Source: Coniella vitis (Eukaryota; Ascomycota; Sordariomycetes; Diaporthales; Schizoparmaceae). From it: a DNA stretch of 64,000 nucleotides. The notes under the pieces are model-generated. The model saw only the letters and a list, made by a program, of their open reading frames with translations, had not been told where the DNA came from and did no database searches. Shown in pieces: positions 19,114 through 31,008 of this stretch (within the stretch, counting starts at the first letter, position 1; every line of letters starts with the position of its first letter). Both the position numbers and the translations under genes were made by a program. The DNA lies in contig WUJK01000005.1 in NCBI GenBank assembly GCA_011317545.1, positions 434,001-498,000 of the forward strand, in the 5' to 3' direction.

Positions 19114-21971
19114 TCACGCTTCAGGATGCAGTAAATACGTATCTCTAACGCAGTTTTCGCACCTTTCATGGCCGCGACAACGAGGCGTCAAGCAGCAGGA
19201 ACTGAAGCTGAGAAGCACTTGTTCGCTGCAGCCGCACTATCAATCGTGTTAGGCAGGCAGGGTGGAAGAGCAGGACATTTTTCACTTACGCAATACCACA
19301 CTTCAGTGGCGCGTGGTCGCTTTGACGCTCTGGCCTGTTGCACTTCTTTATTGGCGCATTCCTCTGGATCTGTCTGGGACAGTAGCGCGCAGACCGTATC
19401 GGCTTCAGCACTGCCTATCCCTGGTCCATCCCACTGTGAAATGTCCAGCTGATTAGTGAAATGCCTATCGATGTGATCATATCGTACTGCCCACAAGTTC
19501 GAGCCTCGCTCAACTTCAATCGATCTTTTGCAGAATCCACACCAGAAACTTCTCCAGTTTTGGATGTCAAGGCGGGGCTCTGGCTTTAGGTCTGTAGGTG
19601 TCGGGTCTAGTATGGCATGCTCTCTCGAGAGGTGAGCTTTGAAGAGTTCTCGACGATGATACGTCTTTCCACAAGTGCTGCCCAGACCATCAAGATTTGG
19701 TTCAGTGCATCTCCATTGCTCCACCTGGAAATGCTGGCTATTTTCATGCCGTTTCCAATCATTCTTGCTTCCAAACCTTTTGTCACAGCCGTGGACCGTG
19801 CAGCCATATGGCTTGTCATGACGCTTTGCGTGTTTTCTAGTTTGTGCATTAGTGATGTAGTTGGCTAAAATGGGAAGAGTAACTAACTTTAGATCACAAT
19901 GCCTTGCGAAGCGCTTGTCGCACCCCACATATAGACAGTTTATGTACGACTTCTCCGCTTCAATAGCGGTCTTGGAGCTCGAATGCAAGTCTGACTTGGC
20001 CGAAGGCTCCTTCAATTTCTTGTAACCAAGCGATGCCAAAGCCTCTGCAAGAGTTGTATCGTCGATCTTGTGCAACAGGGCTCGCAATGTATGTTTATCG
20101 CGGAAAAGGCTTAATAGATCAGGAGTCCTGGGGTTATTGTCAACGTCGAGCAGTTGGCCATGAAGCTCATTGCTGATGCTCGAATGCATGATTTGGTGTC
20201 CCAACATCTCTGGCGAGATACCCCAGCCTTCTGAGCCCTTTGTCGACTTTGAAGTAGTCGATAGCGACTCAGCATCGTCCGATTCGGTACAATCTTCATT
20301 CAAGTCGCCGACGGCAGTGAGTGCATCATTAGACTCGGTTGTGTCTTGCTGGAACTGGGCCAAGGGTGTTGGCATCTCGCATTGGGCATCCATGATTCCC
20401 ATTTGTGTGTTTGTTCCTGTGTCAGAGTGGTCTGTTTCTGCAGGCACAGTATCATTGCCCGTTGCTGAAGCGTCGGCGAACGATGGTGATGGAAATTCCA
20501 TGTTGCGCTCTGCACTGGCAGAGTCGGCAGGGGCTGGGCAGCCTTGTAGCCCAATATGGCAGTCGCCAAGTTGTGACAAGTCGGTCTCCACGTCGAACTT
20601 TGCGGACTGCATCTGTATTCCAGCACTTGAGTCCTGGTCGATATCCATGGCATCCGAGGCATTTACTTGCTGGTTCATCATAGCACAAGCTTGAAATGGG
20701 CGCTGGTCGATAATGCCATCGTTGTTGGATGGATCCACAGCTGCTTGATTCTGTGTAGCCGGCAGATCCAAGTCCCAAGAGCTGGGTTCCAGCGTGCTGT
20801 TTCTGCGGCCGATGTCCATGGATATCTCTCCAACAGCCGAACCTAAGCCAGCAAGTTCTGACCCGGCAGACGGCCGAGGTCTCCCAAGAACGTATCAGCC
20901 CTATGACTTGGGGCGAAGACAAGAGCGCTGCTGGCAAACTTACTTGTAGATGTATCTGGGTAGTTCATCGTCCGAGATGTGTTTTCTATGATGAACTCTT
21001 ATGAGATGCTGCCTGAAGTTGTCCGCTCGCGGCCATCTCTTGTCTGCGGAGCGACAGTCCTCGATTGGACATTTGTAGAATACGCCGTCAGGGTCTGCAT
21101 CGGGATGACGACTCCTTACATGGCGATCCAAGTCGTTGGAAGTGCTAAAACCGACGATACGCGAACAGTCTGTGACTGGGCAGTGAAATGGCTTCTCGTG
21201 CCTCTGCTTGTGTTTTCTTCAGAGGCGGTCAGCTGAGTCGCTGGAACAGGAGTACGGGCACAAGACCTACTTAAGCTCGGACTTGGTCTTGACTTTGTTC
21301 TTGCACGACGGGCAAATGAGGCTTTTGCTGCTCGGGTTTATGTGGGTGTGTATGCCAACATCCGAGTCTGATCGCCTATAAGCGTCAAGCATGGTAAAGG
21401 GTGCGTCATGGATGTAGCTGGTAGGACGGCTTGTGACACTAGCAGTCTCTCCGGACCGGTCGCAGTCTCCAAAGATTGATACATTGGCAATGCTGGGATC
21501 GACCCTACTCATGGTTCCATATCCGGAATCTGTGGGCGCAGTGCCGCAGTCGGAAGCTGCATGATAGCGAAAAGGCGTCTTGCTGGCTCGAGACTCAAAT
21601 CCGGGCACCGTTGGCGAAGTGCTAGGGTTTGTCGCCGCGATGTGACTCCATGGTTCCGAAGCCCGGAACCAGTTGTGGGATAGGCTCTGCCCGGGTGGTC
21701 CCATCAATGTGTCTGTCGAAGTGGCACGTTCTTGGATGCCGCCTGTTCGCAGGTCTGCAGCAAAAGGTTCTGCACCGTGTGAGGCCGATGCAGGGAGAGA
21801 AATGCCAATGCCAACAGTGCTCAGAACCAGATCATCAGCCCGGCGGTGGTTGTCAACCATGTAGCCGCGGGCCTAAACAGAGGACATCAGACAACGTAGA
21901 CACAAAGGGGCAGAGGAATGCGAGATGCATACCGATAGCTGGTCCGTCATATCAAACGGGCGTTGGGCCAT
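19114..21971 (-). CDS. large multi-C2H2 zinc-finger protein with Cys/His C-terminal tail
   Basis: Six exons: 21971-21933, 21872-21271, 21216-20944, 20880-19888, 19836-19290 and 19236-19114, with introns of 60, 54, 63, 51 and 53 bp. All are GT-AG and phase-consistent, giving 858 residues. The N-terminus is MAQRPFDMTDQLS, then a 180-residue Ser/Thr-rich linker. A first C2H2 array at about 197-285 includes CPSCKNKVKTKSELKKH and CPIEDCRSADKRWPR. An acidic linker of about 320 residues follows. A second array at about 617-705 includes CDKRFARHCDLKKHAKRH, FGSKNDWKRHENSQH and YHRRELFKAHLSREH. The last 43 residues, created by the final intron, form a Cys-rich tail (WYCCGCSEQ...CCLTPRCRGHERCENC) likely to bind zinc. 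The 51-bp intron keeps the frame open, so unspliced RNA would insert 17 residues inside a finger. Putative nuclear regulator; the continuity of both halves is inferred from splice phase. Confidence 0.75.
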
Positions 21972-24682
21972 GATGCTATCAGCGAGTTAAAACTGGACAT
22001 GACAAGGAGTAGATATCCACAGCTTGAAGCGTACTGAAGGCGGTGGGTGGATTACTGTGATATGCAGGGTCGGCCGCTACTGTGCGGTCTTTCGAAGTGA
22101 GTTACTGACACGTCCGGCAACGTTAGAATGCTGAGGCTGGACCTAACAGCACTCAAATCGAAAACAGGGATCGCAACAGGCTGTGGCTATGTGAGGGGAT
22201 CGCAGCTTCGTCTGCCTCACGATGACTCTGCCGTGTTTGTACGGGAGTCGGTCGGACGTCAAGGAAGCCGTGCGTTCATGAGACCGCCGAGTGCACATTC
22301 ATCAAGGCCATTTCTTATTCGTGAGCGCAAGCTGGGTACGGAACGCGAGGTTGTAAGAGACGGCGAGAGAAAGGCCTTCGGCTGCGGCGGGAAGAGGGCG
22401 AAGACCGCTGCGGTCGCAGATCGCTGAAGGACAAAAGACGTGATGCAATCAGCCACAGGTCACAGACCAGACCAGGCCTCGTTTTACTTACTATGTACAC
22501 ATTCTTGCACTGCAGCACACCCTCCAGGGCCTTCTCGGTGAGAGAAGGCGCGCCTGGGCCAATCAAAGCTGCCAGCGAAGCCGCTCAGCCCGCCAAGCCT
22601 GCTGTCGGATGCGCCTTAGGCTTGCAATTCAGGGGGGCCTGGAGGGCCATGGGGGAGGAAGGCGCCCAACTCAAATGACGCAAAACAAGGCAACCAGATG
22701 TCACGTGTGAGGCAACCTCGATAACCTGCCCACGTACTACATAGTACTGAGAGACGGGTACTGAAGCCGCAGGCAAGTCAGCCCAGGGACTCAGTAACAG
22801 GCAGCAAGAGCTTGGCTCCTTCCCGGCTTCAATCTGACTGGTCATCGCAGCCAAACAGCTACATATCAGGTATGAAAACACACGCCCCTGATACTTGTCA
22901 ACGATACACTCGATGGATTATGCGATATACATTCAAGCTTTCTCGATCCATTGACGAGCCGTGACCTCCATGGCAATCTGCGGGGACAATATAGCCTTTT
23001 CTTGTTTACAGAATATGAAATCTTGTCGCAAGAAGCAAACGTGAGTAAGATCTGCGACGAACCAGGTATCCTAAAATACCCCACCAGCCTCTTTTTTCTT
23101 TTTCCCATTTTGTTTGCCGTTAAGGAAAAAGAAAGAAAATAGGGGAAAACGAAGCAAGGAAGCTTGTGTCTAAAATTATAGGCCGCTGAGGCTGGGCGGT
23201 CCAAAGCGATCACACTGGCAGCACTCCATCAACGGTAGAGCGTCTCCAGCTTGCTGCCAGTGGGCCTGCAGTTTCGCGTCTTTACTGTTGTTGGTTTCTC
23301 GGGCGTGAGGATATTGATTTTTTCTTCTTTTTCTTGGACATCTAGTGTGACTTTCAAATCTACCTTCTCCACCAGGTCTTTGATACGTATCACTGAAGTT
23401 CTTGTTCCCTTTTAGGAGTCTTCCGTACGGCTTGCCTTAACTAGGCTTCGAGTACCAAGCTTGAGAGAAGATGACTTCGGAAGCCGAGCTGTTTTAGCTG
23501 TGTCGAATCTCGGTGACCAAGCCGAAGCCCGAAAGAGTGATTTGGACTGCGAATCTCCATATCGGCAATTCTTGGATTCACTGCTTGAGGTGGGCTCACT
23601 CTCATTCCCAGCACCCAACTCTTGGTTATTGTAGGAAAAAGAAACTGCATGCAATGTGTATTACTCGAAGTAACCTCGCAATGCTTCTCTCTGTTGTAGC
23701 GGAAGTTACTAAGGCTAGGCAGGCACTCACGAATGCAGAAGGCCTCTCACAGTAGCATACGAGGACGCACGTGTAACGTCGTACAAGTTTGCACCCTCGC
23801 GCCTAGGTTTGCTCAGATATGATGTACAAGAGATATGTTTCCAGTCTGTGTGGCTGCGGACGCCCTGAATAGGCGAGCTAGTGTAAGAAGACCTGTGGTA
23901 CTTACATGACCCAGCCATCTCGTCTGGCAACCACTGGTGGCTATGTGACATCAAACTTGCACGCGCCAGACTTTCTCTGAGCAGACATAGCACTGGTTGC
24001 GCGGTAGGGAAGAGCGAGAGAGGGAATACGCCAGTGACTTCTTCTGATCTGCCGTAGACACTAGATGGAGGTTGCTCTCGGGCCTTCCGATTTCTATCGA
24101 GGCATAGCTTCGGACAAACCTCGGGTGTCTGAGTGCCGACATCATGTCACAACGGCTGTCATGTCGACTCAACATACACCTTCTACGCAATACCTCTTTG
24201 CCTGCCCAATGGATCACCCAGCATTGAAAATATGAGGGGCCTTGCCATGTCACCGACCTCAATCACTGCGACCAAGATGAATCGCTGGAGGGACTTGACT
24301 ATACGATATGCATGAGCAAAGAAGCAAAGCTGCACCGCAATTGCGTGTTGGAGATTGGTGCAAACCGGTTTGCAACCGCGGAGGACAGCCTCGTTACAAT
24401 ATACGCTCTGGCCAGTGGTCGGAGTCAGAAGAACATATAAAAGAGTGCTTTGACGTGACCTCGAGACCTTGCAATTCTAGTCTTGCGAGTATTTCAGCCC
24501 TGGACGCGCGGTACTACGGCATACGTTGAGTACAGGTATCCAAGACCGAATACGCAACCAAAAGTCGCGAGCCAAAATCCACCACATCTACACAAATCAC
24601 CATAAACACATCAACTCAATCCCATACCTTCCGAAACATTTGCTGGGAGAATTCCGCCGACGCCGCGATCGATCTAGTAAAA
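21972..24682. other. 2.7-kb non-coding region
   Basis: Upstream region of the large C2H2 gene and of the Cys-rich gene at 24683. It includes one copy of the dispersed TACATAGTA word (22738-22746) and a TATA box for the downstream gene (24436-24442). Open frames are short and show no domains. Confidence 0.45.
24436..24442 (+). promoter_or_regulatory. TATA box of the small Cys-rich gene
   Basis: TATAAAA about 240 bp before the ATG at 24683, followed by a CA-rich leader (around 24585-24635) typical of fungal 5' UTRs. Confidence 0.45.
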
Positions 24683-24988
24683 ATGTGCAACTGGGAAGAT
24701 TTCATCTTCAGCTGCCAGCATAATGAAGTTCAGCGCAAGTCTTATTGCCACTTTGCCCGCAATGACCCGAATCATCTATGCCTAATGATGCAGGTGCTGG
24801 TAAAAGTCTGGGACGTGCCTTATCCTTGTGATCAGTGCAGATTGGGTGACCAATACGGCAACCAGGCAGCTAGTGGTTCGAACAACAATCAGAACGCAGA
24901 ACATGCATCAGGCTCGGGTTCAGGTTCAGGTTGGTTCTTCGTACCCGGCACTGTAGTTGCTCTACAGCGTTCTTCTTGGACAGGATGA
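24683..24988 (+). CDS. small Cys/His-rich protein of unknown function
   Basis: Single exon, 101 residues. ATG at 24683 follows a CA-rich leader. The N-terminal 55 residues carry a regular Cys/His pattern: MCNWEDFIFSCQHNEVQ, then YCHFARNDPNHLC and PYPCDQC. The spacing could bind one or two metal ions. The motif HFARNDPNHLC resembles small fungal hypothetical proteins with C-H-F-A-R-N-D-P cores. The C-terminal half is Gly/Ser/Asn-rich (a Gly-Ser repeat at about 76-83). There is no signal peptide, so an intracellular protein is likely. The gene is isolated in a gene-poor stretch. Function unknown; a further 3' exon cannot be excluded. Confidence 0.65.
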   Translation: MCNWEDFIFSCQHNEVQRKSYCHFARNDPNHLCLMMQVLVKVWDVPYPCDQCRLGDQYGNQAASGSNNNQNAEHASGSGSGSGWFFVPGTVVALQRSSWTG

Positions 24989-26362
24989 TCAACTAACAAA
25001 GGCGTGACAGGCTAAGCACGCCAGTAATAGAACGAACGCAGGAAGTGTGGGCTTCTCAATGGAGGATGAATGGACTGAGTGGTCTCTGTATGAGTCGTTC
25101 GAGGCTTGTAGCGAACATTCGGTGACGGGAATCAAACCATACTCGATCTCATTGAGTTTGTATGTCACTTCAAAGATGACTATCATACATCCTCTTGGAA
25201 TCAGAACCCAATTGCCTCCTTTCTCTTCCGTCCACCAGTGTCCATGTTATATAGAGCAGCCAGGCTCAGAATGGTAGGTTAAGATGTACGTCGACACCGC
25301 CCCTCTACCTCGCACTGAGAGTTTGCAAAACACTGTCAAATATTGTTGAAAAGGCCTATTCGGACGCTTGATTGAAATATTGTGTATAGATATACAAATA
25401 TCATTTGCAATACGCAGTGTCGTACGAAAACAGGGCATCTTGAACGTGTCTGTTCTGAAAGCATAAGACTATACAAAATCTAGCCCCAAGACCAAAAGAT
25501 ATATGGAGACGTGTGTATTGGTAACTTTTGGTGCTTTTCATGTAAACTGGTCCTCTATAGGCTCTTCATTTCACCATGGAAAGGGGTGATTGATTTCCTG
25601 CTCGCCGGGTGCAACTCGCTCACTTGCATACTCAAATCATGCTGGCGCCACCCATTGGTAGTAGGACGTATTGCTTTTACCTTTCTTTCTGATCGTAATA
25701 TATGATCATGCACACACGTAGATTGTCTTACATAGGCAAGAAATACTTTCCAATATAATTTCCTCGCTTCTTCGATTCATAGGTTTATTTGGCCTTTGGT
25801 GTGTGGCCCACGTAGATGCTAGGCGGCGCATTGTGCCGCAAGCATTCTCTCGATACGGAAATGTACATGGAGCAGCGTTGGTATTTGTATCTTCCCGGAC
25901 GCAGGCTTATCAAGATCGAATATTCTACCAAAACAACAGCTTCTGACGCCTATGTAAACTGTGAACATTTATTCCCTCCAGGTCTACCTCAGTTTCTTCG
26001 CTAGCTTCGGAGCGGATCAAGAGAAGCATAGTATTTTGACCTCAGAACACAAGGCAAGAGAAGTCGCTTTCCAGGGACAGGTGAGAATCTAGCGCAGTAG
26101 CTTTCATAGCCAGACAAGAGGTACAATCGCGTTCATTGTCCCTAGGGTTGGACCGATGGTTACCAGGACCGCCAAAAACTAGAGGCGACAAATGAGAGCA
26201 AGAAAGCAAGCTGCAGGGCTGTACGTGCTTTCGCACAAGGCCATTGACTCTCAAAGACAGCAAGGTAAAATGAATGGAATGTTGAACATATGCGCTCAGA
26301 ATGAGGGTATTATGAAATAAGGTCACGCTATACAGCAGAAGAACAACCTACCGCCCTTTCCG
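24989..26362. other. 1.4-kb non-coding region
   Basis: Lies downstream of the Cys-rich gene (+) and of the Dap1-type gene (-), which converge. It looks somewhat AT-rich. Frames of 60-95 codons on both strands lack domains or good start contexts. Confidence 0.45.
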
Positions 26363-27115
26363 TCACAACGCTGCTCCTTGCGTGGCGGCCTCGTCGTCGA
26401 AATTCGTGGCGCCCTCTACCACGCCAATAACGTTGTATCTGTTGGAGAAGAACTTTATCCAGTCGTTTAGCACACCCTTTTCCTTCTCATCCAAGTCTTT
26501 CCACTCGGGGGAGACGTCCTCCGGCTTGGTGGATGACTTTGCCAAGGCGCGCGAGGCATCCTTGCCAGCAAAGACTAGAGAAGTAGGTTAGCTGATTGCC
26601 GTTCTTGAAGAAACCTAACATGCAATAACAACAAAATAGCCAATACAATTTCAACGGCGTTACATGAATCCCAACTTACCATGGTAGGAAGCCCCTGGCT
26701 GATAGGCTTTGTTACCAGTCACGTCGTACACCTTTCCCTGCAGACGGAGTCAGAAAGTGAACAAATATCGATGGTATCACAACGGTTTCCTGATACGAAT
26801 TGACATACCTTGATGGCGACATAACACTTTCCACCGTCGGTGCCTATCGCCAGAGATCAGCAGCTAGACGACAGACCTGTCAAAGCGCAATCCCGCAGTT
26901 CTGATACACAAAAGCCCAGCGCGGCCAAGCACATAATCTTTGCTCGTTCTTCTCGCTGGCGACGAGACAACTCGTCTAGACGAGACTACCGGGATGATAT
27001 CCAGACTCTCGGATGTGCAGCACTCACCATCAGCTTTGGCCAGCTCTTCCCGGCTGATAGGGTCATCCTTGGGAGGATTCAGCGTGACGGCCTCCTTAGG
27101 CTTAAATTCAGGCAT
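26363..27115 (-). CDS. DAP1: Dap1/MAPR-type cytochrome b5 haem-binding protein
   Basis: Four exons: 27115-27028, 26843-26809, 26737-26680 and 26574-26363, with introns of 184, 71 and 105 bp; all phases agree, 130 residues. The core is a membrane-associated progesterone receptor-type cytochrome b5 domain: YVAIKGKVYDVTGNKAYQPG, then SYHVFAGKDASRALA. Tyr53 and Tyr59 correspond to the two Tyr that contact haem in this family, the second being the axial ligand. Unlike animal PGRMC proteins there is no N-terminal membrane helix, as in yeast Dap1. Dap1 proteins bind haem and support cytochrome P450 enzymes such as Erg11 in sterol synthesis, which also links them to azole tolerance. Exon 2 is only 35 bp. 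The gene is divergent from the MGR3-like gene, 573 bp apart. Confidence 0.9.
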
Positions 27116-27688
27116 GGCGAGGACAGTTGGCGCAGGATGGCACAAAACAAAGGGCGGTGGGGCTTGAATTTAGGAACGATATATCACCGAGTCCTGGTGC
27201 TTCGATTTATTGGGTGCGATACAGAAAGTTCGAGCGAGACGGGCTGATAGTCAAGTGGAAGATCGGTCGGGGTCCACGGAGATCCTTCTGTAGCGCGGTA
27301 GCTCTGGCGTGCTGGGTGCTTGCCTGCGGCGTCCACTGTAACCGAGGCCCAGGCGCACCCCACGGCGTTGCCATGTACTATGTACGCACTCTTGACACTG
27401 TAACTGCTTCTGCACAGCATGGCTTTTGCAAGCATTGCCGGGGGCAAACAGATGCCGTCATGAGCCACTGAGCTGCTGCCCGTAGCAGGGTAGCAGGTAG
27501 CAGCTTCCAAAAAGTTCACGGCGCGCTTCGATGTTCACGACTTCTTAACCTCAACTCCCAAATCGCCGCCTGTCGACCGCCTGTCGAACGCCATCCTCTC
27601 CTCCGCCCATTTGCCCAACCCAGCGAAAAGCTCATCATCGCATATCCGACGCTCTTAACTCTGAAGTTCTGCGCCTCTGCTCTCGGCA
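27116..27688. promoter_or_regulatory. divergent promoter region, DAP1 / MGR3-like
   Basis: 573 bp between the two divergent ATGs, so it must carry both promoters. It includes a copy of the dispersed palindromic word (GTACTATGTAC, 27375-27385). No clear TATA box was seen. Confidence 0.5.
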
Positions 27689-29419
27689 ATGATCTTGATC
27701 CGCGTTGCGAACGTGCCCCGGTCTGGCGCGCTTCGAGCAGCCGCGCAAGCTGCCGTCCGGCCATCCATATCGCCATTACGATCCTCGACCCTTCTTTGCC
27801 GCCAATCGAGTACACTGAAATATGCAAGATCACAAGCCGTTCTAGCCAATTCCCCACTATCGCGCTGCCAAGGACAGGTTCGGTGGTATGCACCTGAAGG
27901 CCAGTCACCTTCGCCTGCGCCGCCGCCCTACACAACCCAGACGAAAGAGCCGATATGGAAGACGCTTCGCCGTTTATTAAGCTTCTCCACGATCTTCCGT
28001 GGGCAAAGTTTCAAAAAGATGTTCAGAGATAGCCCCGAGGAAACGGCACTGGCTGTGATAATGTGAGCCACCTTGCCTTCTGTTCCTGAATACCACCAGC
28101 TTAATAAAATTCGCAGTCTCCTTGCAAGCGCCGGATGTGTATCCTATGCCGTCTGGATGTACTTCAATTACTATTACGCTGAGCAGTTTACGAAATACCC
28201 GCCAGATGTTGCCAAATCCCTCCGACGCGCCCTATACTACAGTAACCACGGACTCGATGTCAACTTGGCCCACAAGTACTACAGGCTGGCTCTCGAACAG
28301 TGTCGTGAACACCGCATGGACCCCTTTTCAGACGATGTTGTTGGAATCAAGATCCAGTTGTCTCACTGGCTGGAGCAGATGAACAATATTCCTGATGCAG
28401 CAAAGGTTCTGGATATGGTTCTCACAGAAAACAAAAAGTGGCTTGCTATGGTGGAGAAGACCCCCGAGAAGCTTCCCATGGCTCCAGTGCCTGGAACGGT
28501 CATTGGAGAGGGTGAGAATGCAAGAACAATCACAAAGGAAGAGTTTGACCTGTGGGTACGGTCTGCCCGCACACGCGTGCTGGCCAAATCTTGTCAAATC
28601 AGCGTCAAACTGGGAACGTTATGCGCCCATGACCAGATCCTTAACAACGACAAGTCTCACGAACACTTGATTTGGGCAACTGAGAATGCTCTGAAGGAGT
28701 TTCATAGGAGAGCTGTGGAAGGCGTCAAGGAGGGGGAGGGATCTTGGCTGGGTCCGAAGGAGATTGGTGGTACACTGGAGTGTGAGTATCTCCTTTGCCC
28801 CCTAGTCTCGCAAATCATGCCGGGAGACTAACAATCTTGAAGCCTTGGCACAAAGTTTTGAAAGACGCGAGCAGTTCGACCTTGCTCTACCGTTATTCTT
28901 CCAGGCGCTCCGCCTCTGCGATGACCAATGCCATCTTGCAGTCATTAGTAAGTCTAATCTCCATGTGCCAAATATTCCAAGCAGACCTCTCTCTTTTCAA
29001 TCCGAGCACTAGACGGCTGATTTCTGGTAGTGAACAATCTTGCCGTGGCATTTGCGCAGCATCCGCCGCGTGCACCTTATGAGACGATCCCCGACAGCTT
29101 CAGTGGCCAACCCGACCAAACACCTATTCAAGCGGCCTCTGATCAAACCTGGACACGGAAGGAGCATATCGAATCGGCTGAGAGATGGGCAAAGAATGCA
29201 CTAAAGCATGCCAAAGAAGCCAAAGGAGACAATCGAACTGCTGAATGTGACCAAGCATGCGCTGTAGCACTGGTTAACCTTGGAAACATTGCCCTCCTTG
29301 CAGGCGATCGCAATCTGGCCCGCCAAAGATTCGAACGCGCCATCAAGGTCAGCCAAGACAACAGCTTTGCGGATGGCATCAAGGAGGCCGAAGAAGGCTT
29401 GAAAAAGCTTTCACAGTGA
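27689..29419 (+). CDS. MGR3: MGR3-like mitochondrial inner-membrane TPR protein
   Basis: Four exons: 27689-28062, 28117-28781, 28843-28947 and 29031-29419 (introns 54, 61 and 83 bp), 510 residues. The first 70 residues are Arg/Ser/Ala-rich with almost no acids, a mitochondrial presequence (MILIRVANVPRSGALRAAAQ). The first splice creates a transmembrane helix at about 121-144 (AVIILLASAGCVSYAVWMYF). The rest is helical with TPR-like repeats: LRRALYYSNHGLDVNLAHKY, QFDLALPLFFQALRLC, and a C-terminal NLGNIALLAGDRNLARQRFE. This layout and length fit Mgr3, which with Mgr1 acts as substrate adaptor of the i-AAA protease Yme1 in the inner membrane. The assignment is by layout and repeat pattern, so the ortholog call is good but not certain. 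Confidence 0.8.
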
Positions 29420-31008
29420 GCTTGACGTGTTTTTTTTTTTATTCTTTGAGTGCCGTCACACGTCATGGGCAATATCCGTGAAGGTAGCCTTCAAGCGCCA
29501 AAGCACGATATCGGATGGCTCATACTGTGGTTCCGTGGAAAGCCGAGATGCTGCCCGACCTGCTTCGCAGTGTAATCGCAGCCCTGTGAGGCCCAGTCAA
29601 ACACTGGAGCAGCATCGTTTGTGTCTCAGAGCTACTGTCCGTGGTAAGGCCGTGTTTGGCCGTAGCATGGACGGGCTTTGTTCAACGCAGAGCCAGTACG
29701 TGTCGATTTGCTGAGCGCTTCAAGATGGGGAGCCGCCAATACCCTACGCGTTCGTAACAATACCACGGATTGTTCAATGACGTCTGGCAGATGAGTCTCG
29801 CAGGAAAGAACCACTTCACTCTTGGAAAAATTGTTAGCGACACCGCCGCTGGCGCCACAACCAATTTACCTCATACGGCCAGATTTGCCCACTCCCACGT
29901 GCCGTGCGGGTTGGTGCTTGAGATAGTCTGCTAGGATTGATGGCGTCTGCCGTGCGCAGCCACCAGCACATACCGCTTGCAGTATGGTGGTGTACAATGA
30001 GGGGCTTGGGGCGCAAGTAGATAGACATTGCTTGGCAAAAAGCTACCCACCCAGCCCAAGCCTCGCAGTCCATGTCCCCTACGCGGACCATTCACATGAC
30101 TGGGCTTCAACGTCCACATCTGAACCTCAGACACATCTACCAGTACCTTTGCCATGTGGCACCAGACAGGGTGGCATTCCACTGACAGCGGTACGGGAAC
30201 AAGTACGAAGACTCTGACGCAAAGAGACAGTTGTACCTCGCAAACTCTTGCGCAGTCTGCTTTCCTTGGGCTCTTGTCGCCGGCAGCCATGCACGGGTGC
30301 GCATGGGGTGTGCATAGGGTGTGGAGACGATTTGGAATCATTCTGCACAGGCATCTTTACACGACCGCTCGTTGCTGTGCATGTACCAGCATACTATGGC
30401 GGTCGTGGGGCTGCCTGGAGGAGTTCTGTGCACATACATGATTCTTGATCCCATTATGCACAAATAGTTATTTTCGTTTGCTGATCTTGTTGCTCAAGCA
30501 CATTCCTGGAGGCTTGCTTCCGCTTCGGTCGTGCTCCCCCCCATCACTATACCCGCCTGTCCAGTCTCATTGGGGACAGTGGAACTTTGCCACATAGGAC
30601 CTCTGGATCCGTTTGCATGTACTATGTATGCCTACTAAAGCTATCTACGAGGATGATGTTGATATTTGGACAATATCTTTGCAGGTGGCGCATGCGCATC
30701 TCGGCTGTATCTCGTTTATATGACCATTCCCTCGGGCGCTGTAGTGCTAGATATCACGAGGGAGGATCCGGCAAGTTGTCGTAAGTATCTAGTACGGTAG
30801 GAGGCGTACACAGTAAGTAGGACACCGGCATTCGCACCGGCCGAGATCCATCTTCTTGCCATTCTTACTCTGGTTATCCAATCTCCGTGGAGGTGCCACT
30901 GCTTTGATCACACGCCATGAACCTCTCTCTGAAAAGTGAACAACATACATAATATCGCACATGACAAAACGAATTGGAAAAATAAACAGAGACGTATTAA
31001 AATGCCTC
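29420..31008. other. non-coding region
   Basis: Downstream of the MGR3-like gene. It carries a T-run at 29430-29440 and one TACTATGTA word (30620-30628). Frames are under 140 codons, overlap on both strands and show no domain. Confidence 0.45.

Noticed and set aside
20452..20937. Alternative acceptor for the fourth C2H2 intron (GGCTTAG) giving a 161-codon frame
   Set aside because: It shifts out of the frame that carries the second finger array. The GGGAG acceptor keeps it.
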